DNA of 64,000 bases from Vicia villosa (taxonomy: Eukaryota; Streptophyta; Magnoliopsida; Fabales; Fabaceae): assembly GCF_029867415.1 (NCBI RefSeq), contig NC_081180.1, positions 150,770,630 to 150,834,629 of the forward strand. The letters are read 5' to 3'. Under the pieces are notes generated by a model that was not told the DNA's origin, ran no database searches, and worked only from the letters and a program-made list of their open reading frames with translations. This document shows positions 12,427 through 24,356 of this stretch, in pieces. Position 1 is the first letter of the stretch; every line of letters starts with the position of its first letter. A program made the position numbers and the translations under genes.

Positions 12427-13300
12427 AGATAAAAAATAGAAAATATATAGTGATCAAGAAAGTAACCGACACAAGAATTGCATCAAAAGTTAAAAAAAAT
12501 AAAAACAAAAATAAGATAAACAATGCTTCAAAAAATGAGAGCTACTAAAAAAACATGCTAGCACTCAAGAAAAACAAATTACAAACAATAAAAATCTCCA
12601 AGCAAAGTTTAGAACCACTCTATAAGAATATCAGATGACATCTTATTAAAAAAAAAATAACAAATGACACACTTGAATCGTTATTGTACAGAAAGAGAAT
12701 AGAGTATATTAGTGAGAAAAAAAAAACAAGTAGATTGTAAAAATCTATCAAAATATCTTTTTCAGACGATTTATACACATTTGTTTTTCGAAACTTCTTC
12801 GTCAATCGATGATCTTGTAAAGGTTAAAATAATTTTTGGTTTTCCCAATTTTACATATTTACAATTTTTTTATTTGTTTTTAATATATTATTCAAAATGA
12901 ACAAGTAAAATCAAAATAAAACTCTTAGTATAAAGGAATCATTAATGTTTGTAAAAGTACAAACACGTTTTCTTGTTGTAGAAGATAACGAGTAAAAGAC
13001 TGCTTTTTCAACAATCAAATAAAGGGCTCCATTAATAACTTCACATAGCTAAAATGAAAAATGAGTAAAGTAATATGAATATCAATAATTATAATTTCAT
13101 GAAACTTCCGTATGCCATGCAACTTGAACAGTACTACAATATATCAAATCAACAAAATTACACCTAGCATGCCCCCTGCCCGAATCTTGTAGTAAAGAAA
13201 TTTTAAAAGCCATATCTTACCATATAAATACACCTTACATAATAACATCTTAATATAAGTAAACTCTCCAAGCCACCTTCAATTATATAGATTCTATACT
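12424..13300. promoter_or_regulatory. Upstream region of the NAC gene
   Basis: AT-rich sequence with no gene. A first TATA-like word (CATATAAATAC) lies near 13221. No experimentally recognisable operator can be named from sequence alone. Confidence 0.3.
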
Positions 13301-13309
13301 TTATATATA
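13301..13309 (+). promoter_or_regulatory. Candidate TATA box of the NAC gene
   Basis: TTTATATATAT at about 13299-13309 lies 130 bp before the ATG. A start site about 30 bp downstream would give a 5-prime UTR of roughly 100 nt that contains the CT-rich tract. The alternative TATA at 13221 would lengthen the UTR. Position only; not tested. Confidence 0.4.
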
Positions 13310-13388
13310 TCCTCACATCTACCATATATATCCACAAACTCACTACCTCTCCAAAATTTCAAAAACATACATATCTTCCTTAGATTTT

Positions 13389-13423
13389 CCTCTCTCTCTC
13401 TCTCTCTCCATCTCTCTCTCTCT
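13389..13423 (+). repeat. (CT)n microsatellite in 5-prime UTR
   Basis: Two CT runs separated by CCAT just upstream of the NAC start codon. Pyrimidine-rich tracts are common in plant 5-prime UTRs. The tract may be polymorphic and may influence expression (inference). Confidence 0.85.
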
Positions 13424-13440
13424 AACTAGCAAACAATATC

Positions 13441-16400
13441 ATGGGTCTTAGAGATGTTGGTGCTTCACTTCCACCCGGGTTTAGGTTTTATCCAAGTGAT
13501 GAAGAATTAGTCCTTCATTACCTTTTGAAGAAAATCACAAATGAGAATGTTATCAAAGGTACCTTAGAGGAAATCGACTTACACACATGCGAACCATGGC
13601 AACTACCTGGTATTAATCTTTCTATCTCTCTGTCTATCTATCTGTCTCCTCATATTTATCTTCGTTTGATCTCGATAATTTTAACTTGTTGAAATCATTT
13701 TGAGTAGAAATATATTTTACTTTTTCTTCATTTTTTTCAATGTTTTGTTTAAAAGGTTGCATGTCTTTGTATCAGAAAAAGATGAGAATGAATGTATAGA
13801 ATAAAAAAGAAAAAAGAAAATAGGTTATGGGGTGTTACAGTTACGTTACGGTTAATATTTTATTGTTCAGTTTTTCAATGATTGATTAAGGACAGTAATG
13901 AAACTTCTTCATCACTACTTGTCTTATCTCATCCAATAAATAAATTATTCAGTTTTTTCTTTATACAAACAAATAATTATTTTATATTATATGATTATGG
14001 TACCATATGATTATGCCTTTACATAATAAATTGCTTTTGTCCTTTGTCAAATTATATAAAAAATAATTTTTTGTTTAAATAATATTTTTCTTCTGTAAGC
14101 GCGTCCCAAACATTATTTTTAATTTTTTTTTTTTTTATGAATGATACGATCTTTATGAAAATTGAAACGATGTTTTTTTGTTTGTTATATACCTCTGCTA
14201 TGAACTATGAAGATTCTATATATTCTTCTTGCTTTTTACTTTATCAGATTATTTTCTACTTTTTTTGTGTGTGGTTAATTTTCATCCTTTTCAGAATAAT
14301 TTTCTTTACACTTTTTTTTCATATGATTAATTATTACTACATCATTCGTCATCAATTATGATTTTTTCATATTTTTAGAATTTTTACTTTTTTCTTCTTT
14401 CTAATTCGTGCATGTATCTATATCTAATAAATACATGAAAGCACATGTGTTCGGTGTACCATACAGCTTTTGTTTTCTCACATACAAATTATGTTTTGCC
14501 TATGACATTAAATAAAAATTAGAAATTATATTAACCTATGCTCACTCAATAAACTCAATGAAATTCCCATAATTGATAAATACAATTATATATTTTATAT
14601 TATTTTTATGTCGATGGAGGTCTAGATCGCCAAAATACAAAATATCGATCATATATTTAATATATCCGTCGGTATATGTATATATGACAGAGATATTTAA
14701 ACGATAATATAACCATCAATAATTTTACCTGAATAATCATCATTAATTTTAACGTGTGTTTTGTGAATATTCTAAAAGTGTCTTAATAATTGTATTTTAA
14801 TCAACTAGGTAGTTTCTAATTTTAGAGACAATTATGAAATTAATCAAAGTTAGCTTATGGTAATTTTGATATTTCTCTTTTGCCTAATTTAGATACAAAT
14901 ATGTAATTTTTGATAATTTTTTGTAAAATAAAACTCTTTCTTCCTTGTAAAAAGGTGTAAGTTAAGAAAAAAAGAAAAAACCTATGTTACGCTATTACAC
15001 ATAAATAGCAAAACATGTTCAAAAATCAAAACTCCCAAAATAAAAATTCTCACATGACTTTGAAAATCACATATATCATTTATGAACTAGTTGACACGCC
15101 ATGGATTGGTGATCATCATAATAATAATAAAAACCTAATTATTTTTGTCATTATCTTCATAATTATTAATTAATGAATTAACTAATTAATTACACAAACA
15201 TACTTATCTATCAATCAACGTATTTTACCTACCTTAGTCACATGTTTTTCCATATGGTACCTAAAACTGACCCATTATCTATAATTCATGCATGCGTGCT
15301 TTTTCAGAAGTGGCTAAGCTCAACGCAACTGAATGGTACTTCTTCAGCTTTCGTGACCGTAAATATTCCACAGGCTTTAGGACCAATAGGGCTACGACAT
15401 CTGGATACTGGAAAGCGACGGGGAAAGATCGAACGGTGTATGATCCAATCACTCGTGAGGTTGTAGGGATGAGAAAAACTCTTGTGTTCTATAGGAATAG
15501 AGCTCCTAATGGAATCAAAACAGGTTGGATCATGCATGAGTTTCGGTTGGAAACCCCACATATGCCACCTAAGGTATATTTCTCTGTTTTTTACTTTTTT
15601 CTTTTCTTCTAACTTTCAATAAAATTTCAAACTTGATGGTGAGATTTGGTGTTGTCAGTTATTGAATTGGATAGATAGAATAGAATAATTCATAAGTGGA
15701 AAAAAGATGATGTTTTACGCGTATATTTCTGGTGTGAGGTTAAAGCTTCTTTAAAAATATTGAATGAGATGATAAAAGTCTCTTTCAGCTTAACCAGATA
15801 TTTTAGGTTTGAATCCGGTCCAATTATTTGCATGCAGTAATGTTAAATTTTTTTAGGGAGGATTTTGTCGTCTCTTTCAGTTTAACCTGAGGTCCTATGT
15901 TTGAACCTAACTCGACTCTGGGCCGACTCTAAACACCCAGCTGTGTTAAATCTCTTGAAAGAAAATTTTGTTGTTTATTGTGATCACCTTCAGCTTGACG
16001 GATTAGTCTGTGTAGTTGTCTATAGATAATATGCGGTTTATAAAACAAAATATTTTGGTTTCACATTTATTATTGCTAATTAGGTCAAAATTTGATTGAT
16101 TACAGGAAGACTGGGTATTGTGTAGAGTATTTCATAAAGGAAAAACAGAAAACAATGGGAAGATAAGTCCACAAGACATGTATGAAACCATAGCTCCATC
16201 CTTAACCAACCAAACAATGCCAATTGGTTATAACTATAACCAATTTGCTTCTATGTCATCATCCATGACAACTCATGATTACAATCAAAATGATTCTTTG
16301 TTGAATCTCCTTCAATTATCCAAGGAAACAAACACCAATTGTAGTAGTATTACTCAAATTAGTCCTAAATGTGATGATGCATATGGATTCTTGTGGGACA

Positions 16401-16498
16401 TGGATTTGGAAGATCATCATGATGGTGTGGAGTCATCAAACTTGGAAGGAATTAGATTCGAGGTTGATAATAATAATAGTAGTATGGTCTTGATATAA
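13441..16498 (+). CDS. NAC domain transcription factor (NAC1/NAC21-22 or ANAC074-like), 3 exons
   Basis: Exons 13441-13609, 15308-15573 and 16106-16498 join in frame to 275 codons. Both introns are GT-AG: 1698 bp in phase 1, splitting a Glu codon, and 532 bp in phase 0. The start is the first ATG after the CT-rich leader and gives the conserved [16 protein letters not shown] opening. NAC subdomains follow in order: A (LPPGFRF, residues 10-16), B, C ([11 protein letters not shown], 66-76), D ([16 protein letters not shown], 83-98, the DNA-contact region), and E ([10 protein letters not shown], 147-156). Intron positions match the usual three-exon NAC design. The C-terminal 120 residues are Asn/Ser/Asp-rich with a possible acidic activation patch ([11 protein letters not shown]). 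A nuclear DNA-binding regulator is expected. No frameshift or stop is seen. The exact orthologue is not assigned. Confidence 0.95.
13610..15307 (+). other. NAC intron 1
   Basis: GTATTA donor and TTTTTCAG acceptor. At 1.7 kb it is long for a NAC gene first intron, T-rich, and without a recognisable element or ORF. Open frames within it (for example near 14137) show no domain. Confidence 0.85.
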
Positions 16499-17149
16499 AA
16501 AGTGTGATGTGTACATATTATAGATATATGCATGGTTGTTAGTTATCTCTCAAGATAGGGGAATTTGTGGCTTTGTGATGTGATCATAGTGTTTGGCTTC
16601 AAAGGGTAAGCCACGTGCTTGGTTGGGATTACTTGTTCCATGATCATAGGGTTTTTTCTTCAAGTGTTCAAGTGTGATTAGTTATTGGGGTGGGGTTATA
16701 CACATTGATTATCATTTCTAGTAGGAATTTGAATTGTGAATGTGATTCATTTGTCATGTACATCTTGTATTTTTATAATTAAATATTTATTATTTCTTAT
16801 TTACTAGAAGAAAAAAAAGTTGTTTGCATTTTGTTATCTAGTTGAGTTAAAATTTACAGATATTCGTGATATTTAGTAAAGGTTAAATATAACTGTTTTT
16901 GTTATATTATTTCATTATTAATTAGTTAAGATTACTTCTAGTTAGTTGGTTTATATGCCCTCTATTTTAGGAGAGTTGGTTGGTAATTTATTCTAAATTT
17001 ATCTTATGCAAATTCTTAAATATACTTTGTCATTATTTTTTTTATTTCAATGAAGATTTATTATATATTCATTTAGTATATTAAATAATATGGTGTCAAT
17101 TAATATAACTTTTTCACGAAATACCCTTCCAAAATTCAAACAAACAAAC
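16499..17149. other. 3-prime flank of NAC gene
   Basis: Immediate downstream DNA is the likely 3-prime UTR. AT-rich AATTAAATATTTATTATT near 16778 could serve polyadenylation. Nothing else recognised. Confidence 0.5.
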
Positions 17150-18110
17150 AAAATTAATAAAATAATAATCAATTGTCTCATACTTCAAGACTTACTCTTG
17201 ACTTTTTACATTTTAATTGATCACTCTAAGATGTTTAGCGCAATATCAAATAAGCTTTAAAAATTTCACCACTTCATATCTTTAAGTTCTCTTGCTTGAT
17301 ATAACAATGACTTAGCACTCTCAATAGAACTTGAATCTTCTAAATGATGAGGCGTGAGATATCTTATTGATCAGGTGTCGTTATGAGAATCTTTCCTTAA
17401 AACTTGAAATCAACTTTGTCTGTCACAAATAACTCTCAACACTCAAAATTTATTTGACATATGAAGTTGTTATCTTCAAAAGTGCTTCATCAGTTATCAT
17501 TATAAAAACTGATGTTATACCTACAACCACGTATATCCACAGACTTACCCAGTGAATTAGCAAGAATATGTGTATTTCCAACTTCTAGTACTAAATCATG
17601 TTTCCAATAGAAGTTCTTGAATCTTTGATACTCGTTAAAAATACACTTTTTGAAATCATTTCCAAAGGTTTTTAATATCAGAGAACCATCTTTGAAGATT
17701 TTCTTCATTTTTATTTGGTGTCTCAAATTCTTGATCTAATGTGTTCACCTTTTCCCTTATGACCTCAATAGAGCTTTCATAGATCATTTCAAAGGTGTCT
17801 CACACTTCTTAAACAATGTTATCGTTAAAAATATAATTGTACTCTATCGTTCTTAATACATTTATCATCAAGTGCTTTGCTTTTAAACTTTGTTGCATTT
17901 TTTCTCTTTCTTCTACGGTCAATAATTTACTCGGTTTGTTCACTACTTTATTATTAATAAAATGAGTAGGAACAAACGAATCGTTTTGAACATAATTTCA
18001 CAAATCAATATCAATATCTTCAAAAAATGTTTTCATTCTTGCTTTTCATAAAGTAAATTCTTCACCATTAAACGTCGGGGTGTATTCATAAAAAGTCATT
18101 TGTTAAAAAA
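17150..18110 (-). pseudogene. Copia-type gag (UBN2) remnant
   Basis: On the minus strand from about 18103 the reading is MTFYEYTPTFNGEEFTL followed by a stop where Trp is expected, then ARMKTFFEDIDIDL, stop, NYVQNDSFVPTHFINNKV, LLTVEEREKMQQSLKAKHLM, VLRTIEYNYIF and, after stops, DTFEMIYESSIEVIREKVN. The pattern (FNGExFxLWKARMKxFF, small acidic turn, EEREKMQQSLKAKHLM) is the gag/UBN2 region of plant Ty1/copia elements. The downstream part (17490-17726) continues with frame changes. Several stops occur at Trp or Gln codons. No pol follows, so only the 5-prime part of the element survives; the matching leader and LTR lie to the right (18111-19419). Confidence 0.75.
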
Positions 18111-19419
18111 GTATTTGAAGCTATCATACTACCTCCGAATAGATTAGTTTTTATAATATGAGTTAGATTCTTTTTCACGTGTTGACCAAGTGATTTCGAG
18201 CACAAGGGGGGATAAATTGTGATATTCAAATTTCCACCCAAGATTTTTACAAGTTTATCTTGTAACCTTCAGAATTATTACAAAAGAATCACAAAAGAGC
18301 TATGCCTTTAGAAAAACAAATTCAGCACAACATCATTACAACTCAACTCTCGAATGAATTCATTCTCTTAGAACTTATAAAAATCAAGTTAAAAATAACT
18401 TTATAAAAGACTAAGAGAAAGAAAGATAATACAAAGATTCTATTTCGAAAATTTATGTATTTTGAAATGAGGAGAATCCTCATTTAAATAAGAAAAAAAT
18501 ATTTCTCAAAAGGAAGCCATTTATAAGCCATTTTAATGATTTAATCTATTAATACTATGGCTCTGTTTGGTAAGGCATAATTTTGAGCTCATGTCTTATA
18601 GCTTATAGCTTATAAGCTCATATGACAATTTAGACCTGTTGGATAACGGTTTTCTCATCAATAGCTTATAGCTTATAGCTTATTTTCCAGAAACTATTTC
18701 AAATAGCGTTTTAGCTTATAGCTTATAGCTTATCATTTTTTCTTCCTTTTTTAACCTTATTATTTTAGCATAAACTCATTTTTATCTTTTATCATTTATT
18801 TTAATTTCAAATTAAATAATTATGAATTAGATATCTTTTATGTCATTTCACATTTATAAGTTACTTGTTGCCAAACATTTTAATTAGCCTATCAGTTATT
18901 AGTCTCAACCATCAGCCATAAGCTATAAGCTATCAATCATCATCCATCAGCTATAAGCTATAAGCTATTAGCTAGGTTATCAGTCAATCTCTATTTTTAT
19001 CAAACACACCCTATGTATTAGTCGATTAACCCAACCAAAATAGAAAATCTTGAATTTCAATGTCACTTAATCAATTACCAACTTCCTTAATTGATTTGGA
19101 GGTGTTACATTTTGATTTAATTGATTAGAAGGACCTCTTAATCAATTAGTCGGTGTATTTTAACTTTCTAATTAGTTAAACAAGCTTCTTATCAATTTAG
19201 AACTTTGCCCGAATTGGTTTTAAGAAGTTTTATCAACAAATAAGAGAGGTTTTGAAATACTTTTATGTGTGTGATGAGGACATAGATTACCAAGACTTAA
19301 ATGAATTAATACAAAGCTTAGAAGATCTTATGATAAGGGAACATGCTAGAAAAGTCAATGGCCCCCAATACAATTTAGGACCAAACTAATGGGGGAAATT
19401 TAGCAATTCAGAGTAAATG
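18111..19419 (-). mobile_element. Copia leader and 5-prime LTR remnant, split by a MITE
   Basis: Directly upstream (minus strand) of the gag is a leader, then a region with CAAGGGGGGATAAATTGTG and repeated AATCAATTA/AATTGATT words (18180-18558 and 19015-19400). This resembles LTRs of plant copia elements such as the Maximus/SIRE type. The Harbinger-type MITE at 18559-19011 divides it. LTR ends were not precisely found. Confidence 0.45.
18559..19011. mobile_element. Tourist/PIF-Harbinger-type MITE, 453 bp, TAT target duplication
   Basis: It starts GGCTCTGTTTGGTAAGG and ends TTTTTATCAAACACACCC, an inverted pair matching the PIF/Tourist terminus GGNNNTGTTTGGT. TAT flanks both ends (18556-18558, 19012-19014). 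Inside each end are tandem AGCTTATAGCTTAT units in opposite orientation, three or four per side, giving strong foldback potential. No coding. Confidence 0.8.
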
Positions 19420-19424
19420 GGCCA

Positions 19425-20894
19425 TGCAACGTTCGAAAATTTGATTATTCTCTTAATCTAGACGTTCGGAGTATTTAGTGAAGTTTTCGTATTTTGAGAC
19501 AATTTAGTCGGTATTAGTTCGGGATAGCGGATCGATATTTAATCAAGAGTTTTGATATTTTCAGTATTAGAAATATTATTGGAATAATATTTGAAGTTTT
19601 GAGAATTTTCTGAATAATTAAGATTAGACTGGAAATATGATATATTGGTCGAATTTGGATTGTCGGAGTTATTTTAAGAAGCGTATTTGAATTTATTAAG
19701 TTAAAAGTCGGATTTTAGTCGGACGGTCGAAGAATAATATTAAGAGTAATATTATTTACAAGTCGGAATTTATTATATTGTTGGAATATTAATAAAAGTG
19801 ATATTTTGATTTAATTGGAGTTATTTATCTTATTGGGCCTAAATTGGTTTAAGGAGTATAATAAAGAATAGTTTTAATATGTTAAGCCCAATTGGAATGA
19901 TAAGTTAGGGTTTTAGAGATGAGAAGTGTAGTTGTCATTTTTGGAGAAAACAAGATTTGAAGAGAAAAGGCAAGTCTTGGAGAAGATGAACAAAGCTTGA
20001 AGATTTCCATCCATGGTGCTCAATCGGAAGAGCAATTGGAGACTTCATACTGAATAAGGTAAGGGTGAGATTCTCTTCCTATAATGGGGCTTATGAACAA
20101 TTGTATGTGGGGAATCGGGTATGTAGATTTATTGCATTATCTTGTGTTGATTGTTGCTGGAAATTAAAAAAAAAAACTTTCATTTCATACTATCCTAGTG
20201 TTCCGTCATTTTTTCTTTCTCACTGTGTATATCGTGTCGTTTCCATGTTTCGACATTGTCACTTAAGACACAATATTTTCGTTCCCATCTATTTCATGGT
20301 GTACTGCTATTGACTTCTTTTATGCCTCATATATATATATAAATATGTGCCCCGTGTGTTTCCATGTTTCCAATACTTTTTTACTTATGAGATATAATGG
20401 TATTATAATTGGAAATAAACCATAAAAATGAAATGAAAAATATAATTGAATTTACAAACAGTAAGTTATAGAACAATGAAATTCAAAACAGTCCCGTTCG
20501 ATCAAAATAGTCAAATTAAAAGGTATAATTAGTTGTCCGAAATTTGGTGGAAATTTACGTGGTAGCTAAGTTTAATTAGTACATTAACATGGTGGTGTTA
20601 TTTTGTCAAAATTGTGATATTAATCGGTCGATTAAATTAATGGTTGAATTAATGTCCAATAAGCCTATTTAATTGGAATAAACTTGAACTTAGATTAACT
20701 ATTCGGTTTATCGGTAAATTACGATATCTTCAGTATTTAACTGAATGAATCGGATAATTGATGAAGTAATTGAATTGTGTCCGATTAACCCGATTCGAAT
20801 TATGCTTTTAGTGACTTGGGAGTATAACCTGAAAATTCGTAAAGTCGTGAATATTAAGGATTTAACCGGAACTTAGATAACCGGTAGTGACGTA

Positions 20895-20944
<50 letters not shown>

Positions 20945-22405
20945 TTAGAGAATATTATGTGAATGATTTTGGTTAGTTGATAGTGGGTTAGTGAGTTGAT
21001 TAAACGACTAATTTATAGAGAATTATGAGACTAATGTGAATTAACTCAATGTGTTGATTTGTTGTGATATACCGAAACATGATGATGTTGTGATGATTTT
21101 GTTAATGTTTGAAATTATATGTTTGTCGTGATGTGTCAAAACATGACGATGTTTGTGATGATTGGTAATACGTGATGTTGTATATATATTCGTGACAATA
21201 ATTTTGTGACTAAGTAAAGGTGAAATATTATGGTGACGTGAATTACCTCGTATAATGGTAATTGATTGTGATATAGGCTTATGCCTCGTGACGATATGTG
21301 ATTGTGATGAGTATGCTGTGTTGTCTTGTTTGTCGAGTCACATTTCATATGCATACTCTATGACGGCCTGGATTGACAAATTAGTGACGAAGGCTTATGC
21401 CTTATGCCTCAAATTCGGGCAATTGGTGACAGGGGCTGAAGCTCCGATTGGTACCACATGCATATACATGAGTCATGTCCCATGTGTCCTATGTGATTTA
21501 TAGTTGTGACGTTTTGTGACTATGTCGTGATTGTATTTCGTGACTTACTAAATGATGGATATATGTGAAAATGTGAATTGATGATTTTGTCAATAGTATG
21601 AAGATATCAATACTTGGGAATGCGATTAACTGAACATGTCTTAAGTGAATTATATGTGATGTTTTGTGACTAGATGCGTCACTTATATGTAATGTTTTGT
21701 GACTATATGTATGACTTATATGCGGTGATGTTTTAGGACTAGAATTGTGATTCATACATGTGATGTATCGTGAATTGGCTTGCAAAGTAAATGAATGAGA
21801 TATATTTATAATTGATGTGAATATGACGTGTTGTGACTTGTAGTAAGATGAAAAGTATGTGAGATTTGTGAGTTAGTGAAGATATGAGGAGTATGGCAAT
21901 ATTAATACTTGCGATGTGATAACTATATATGCCTGAATCCTAATATACAATTTATCATGCGCTCACTTATATGATTTGATATCTCACCCTTTTCTCTTGT
22001 TCGCTGTTGCCTTTATATTGGTAACGTGCAGGTATTCAAGTATGAAGATTTAGTTGTCGTTAATCGAGTCGGTTGTCGCTCTGATACGTAGCACTCGGGG
22101 GAATAATTTATGATGTTATGATGTTGTTGTTTATTGTTTTATCTTAGCTGAATAAGATGTTATTGATTTAAATATTTAGAACTATGATTCCGCCATGTTC
22201 TAATGAAAGAAGTTATTCTGTTTTGAAAAGTATTTTACGTTGAGTATTTGTTTAGTTGGTTAAATAAAGTTCTATGTAACTGCTAAATGCGATGATGTGA
22301 TTTATTGTTAAATGAATATATGACGCCTCATTTGTTTGTCCAGAAATTTTTAAATACTCTGATAGTTTCCATATTATAATTGTCGGGTAGGAATGGGGTG
22401 TTACA
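19425..22405 (+). repeat. 5-prime LTR of LARD (2981 bp)
   Basis: Begins TGCAACGTTCGAAAATTTG (the other copy begins TGTAACGTCCG) and ends GGAATGGGGTGTTACA. It contains ORF-like shadows only. An (AT)n tract at 20897-20939 is much longer than in the partner LTR. A 16-bp stretch near 20025 (GAAGAGCAATTGGAGA region) is absent from the partner. Confidence 0.92.
20897..20939. repeat. (AT)n microsatellite in the LTR
   Basis: About 43 bp of AT. The same site in the other LTR (about 29496-29505) has only ATATATATAA. Confidence 0.95.
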
Positions 22406-24158
22406 TTAGTGGTATCAGAGCAGGTCGGTCTATCCGGCCAATATTGTCTAATTGTTGTCTATCCCTTGGAACGCGACGAGTGTGTGAACACTGTCGGTAC
22501 TTGTTTGTTTTGATTTCAGGAAGTAGTTTGACAATAAGTGGGGGAGAAACCTTGCTTCTCGAAGAGGTTTATGTTGTAAGAGATAGTCTGGTATGCTGTC
22601 GATAAGCAACGATGCAAGTGTTGTTGAGAGTTTTAGATGTTACCCGGATTCGAAGGCGACGTGAAGTTAAGAATGATTTTGGGAAGCAGAATTTAGAGAG
22701 TTGCGATGTTCGGCACGGTTGAAGACTGTGAAGTTGTCGGTGCGAGTAACCTTTGCGTGAGATGCTGATGTTTAAACAGTAATAGAGTAATGAAGTTGCA
22801 GTGGACTTTATGTTGGACTCGCATAAGTGATTGTCGGATATAGTCGATGCGTGAAGTGTGGTGAATCGCGAGTTCGAGTTGAAAACTCAAAGATGTGCAT
22901 AGATTGTGAAAGAAATTGTTGTCTCCGTGATATCAGGACTAAAATTTAGATGAAAGAATGCACATTTCGAGTTATAAAGAGTTTAAAGATGAGAATTTAT
23001 GCTAGGGGTTGTTTGGAACATGCTTGAGTCGAAGAAAAGTGAGTTTCGGAGATGGATCTCCGTAGGCGAATCGCAGGAAATCCAAAATCAGTGTGAAACC
23101 TAAAGAATTCATAACTTGAGTTTCAGATATCCGATTTGAGTTCCGTTTGAAGCGTCGGAAGGATAGTGAGAGGAATTGTGAAGTACGAGTATAGAAGTAA
23201 TTTTGGCGATGGAAAGACGTTGACGATTGTGTGATGCTAAGTGACTATGAAGTGGACTTTGTAATATGTTGGACGGCGGTGTCTTATGGACAAGATCAAA
23301 CGAGTAGGAGGTTACGGGAGTTGTGAAAAACCCAAGGTGAATCATTGGATTATGACGTGTTAATGGATTTGAGTGAAAATTCGGAGATGACGCTATTACG
23401 AAGTAACGATGGTTTATACTCCACTATGGTTGTCGAATACTAATTGACAAATTAGGGAACTGACCACCCTTAATCCATTGTTAATGGTAGATGACAATTG
23501 TACTGAATGTTATAGATCTGTCTTGCTATCTTAATAGTAGAGAAAGAGTATTGATGTTACGTCGCAAATGTAGTCACTCACCAGTTTGTGTAACTTGATA
23601 AGAGGAGTGGTTGAGTAAGAGTTTGACGAAATGAACAATTCGGAGTAGTGAGTATTGTACAAGCGAATGTCACAGGGGAGAGATTTTGAAGTAACAGTGA
23701 AACAACGATGTGAAAATGAGTATTAAGGAAAGTTTGTGTTGGATTGAAAATTTATGAACCATACAGTTGACGGAGTTTTAACAAGGCAGTGACTTAAAGA
23801 AGAATTATCAGAGTTGTGCAGCGGAAGCATTGCGTTGCGCTGTTGTTATACGACTTGTAAGAAGTGAAGGACGATATGTCAGAAGACTGTGAAGTGGAGT
23901 TATCTTGATGTTTGGATTGATAGATTGTTGGAATAAGTGCGAAGAGCCAGGATGCTGCATTGGGTCGTAGATTATTTTGAATCTGGTATGAATAGTAATG
24001 TGTTTGTGTTCTTGTGGAATCATTGTTGTGCCGAAGAAGTAGTGATTGAAGTGTTACCAAACGTGATTTAGATATTTGAGAATTGGATACAAGATTTGGT
24101 TGCGATGGTGTTGTCAAGTAGATTTTCGAGGACGAAAATATTCTAAGTGGGGGAGAGT
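22406..24158 (+). other. LARD internal region, non-coding
   Basis: The primer-binding site TGGTATCAGAGC is at 22410-22421 (3-prime end of initiator Met tRNA) and the polypurine tract AAGTGGGGGAGAG at 24145-24157. Open frames between them are short and on both strands, and match no gag, protease, RT or integrase motif that I know. Either it never coded or it is decayed beyond recognition. Confidence 0.8.
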
Positions 24159-24356
24159 TGTAACGTCCGAAAATTTGATTATTCTCTTAATCTAGACGTT
24201 CGGAGTATTTAGTGAAGTTTTCGTATTTTGAGACAATTTAGTCGGTATTAGTTCGGGATAGCGGATCGATATTTAATCAAGAGTTTTGATATTTTCAGTA
24301 TTAGACATATTATTGGAATAATATTTGAAGTTTTGGGAATTTTTTTAGTAATTAAG

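Noticed and set aside
13441..13692. Independent 83-codon gene
   Set aside because: It is exon 1 of the NAC gene read through into intron 1.
22410..22421. tRNA-like sequence
   Set aside because: TGGTATCAGAGC is the LTR primer-binding site complementary to Met tRNA (also at 34362). No cloverleaf surrounds it.
23794..24117. Minus-strand open frame of 107 codons in the first LARD
   Set aside because: Ser/Thr/Gln-rich low-complexity frame opposite to the element, no homologous motif recognised.
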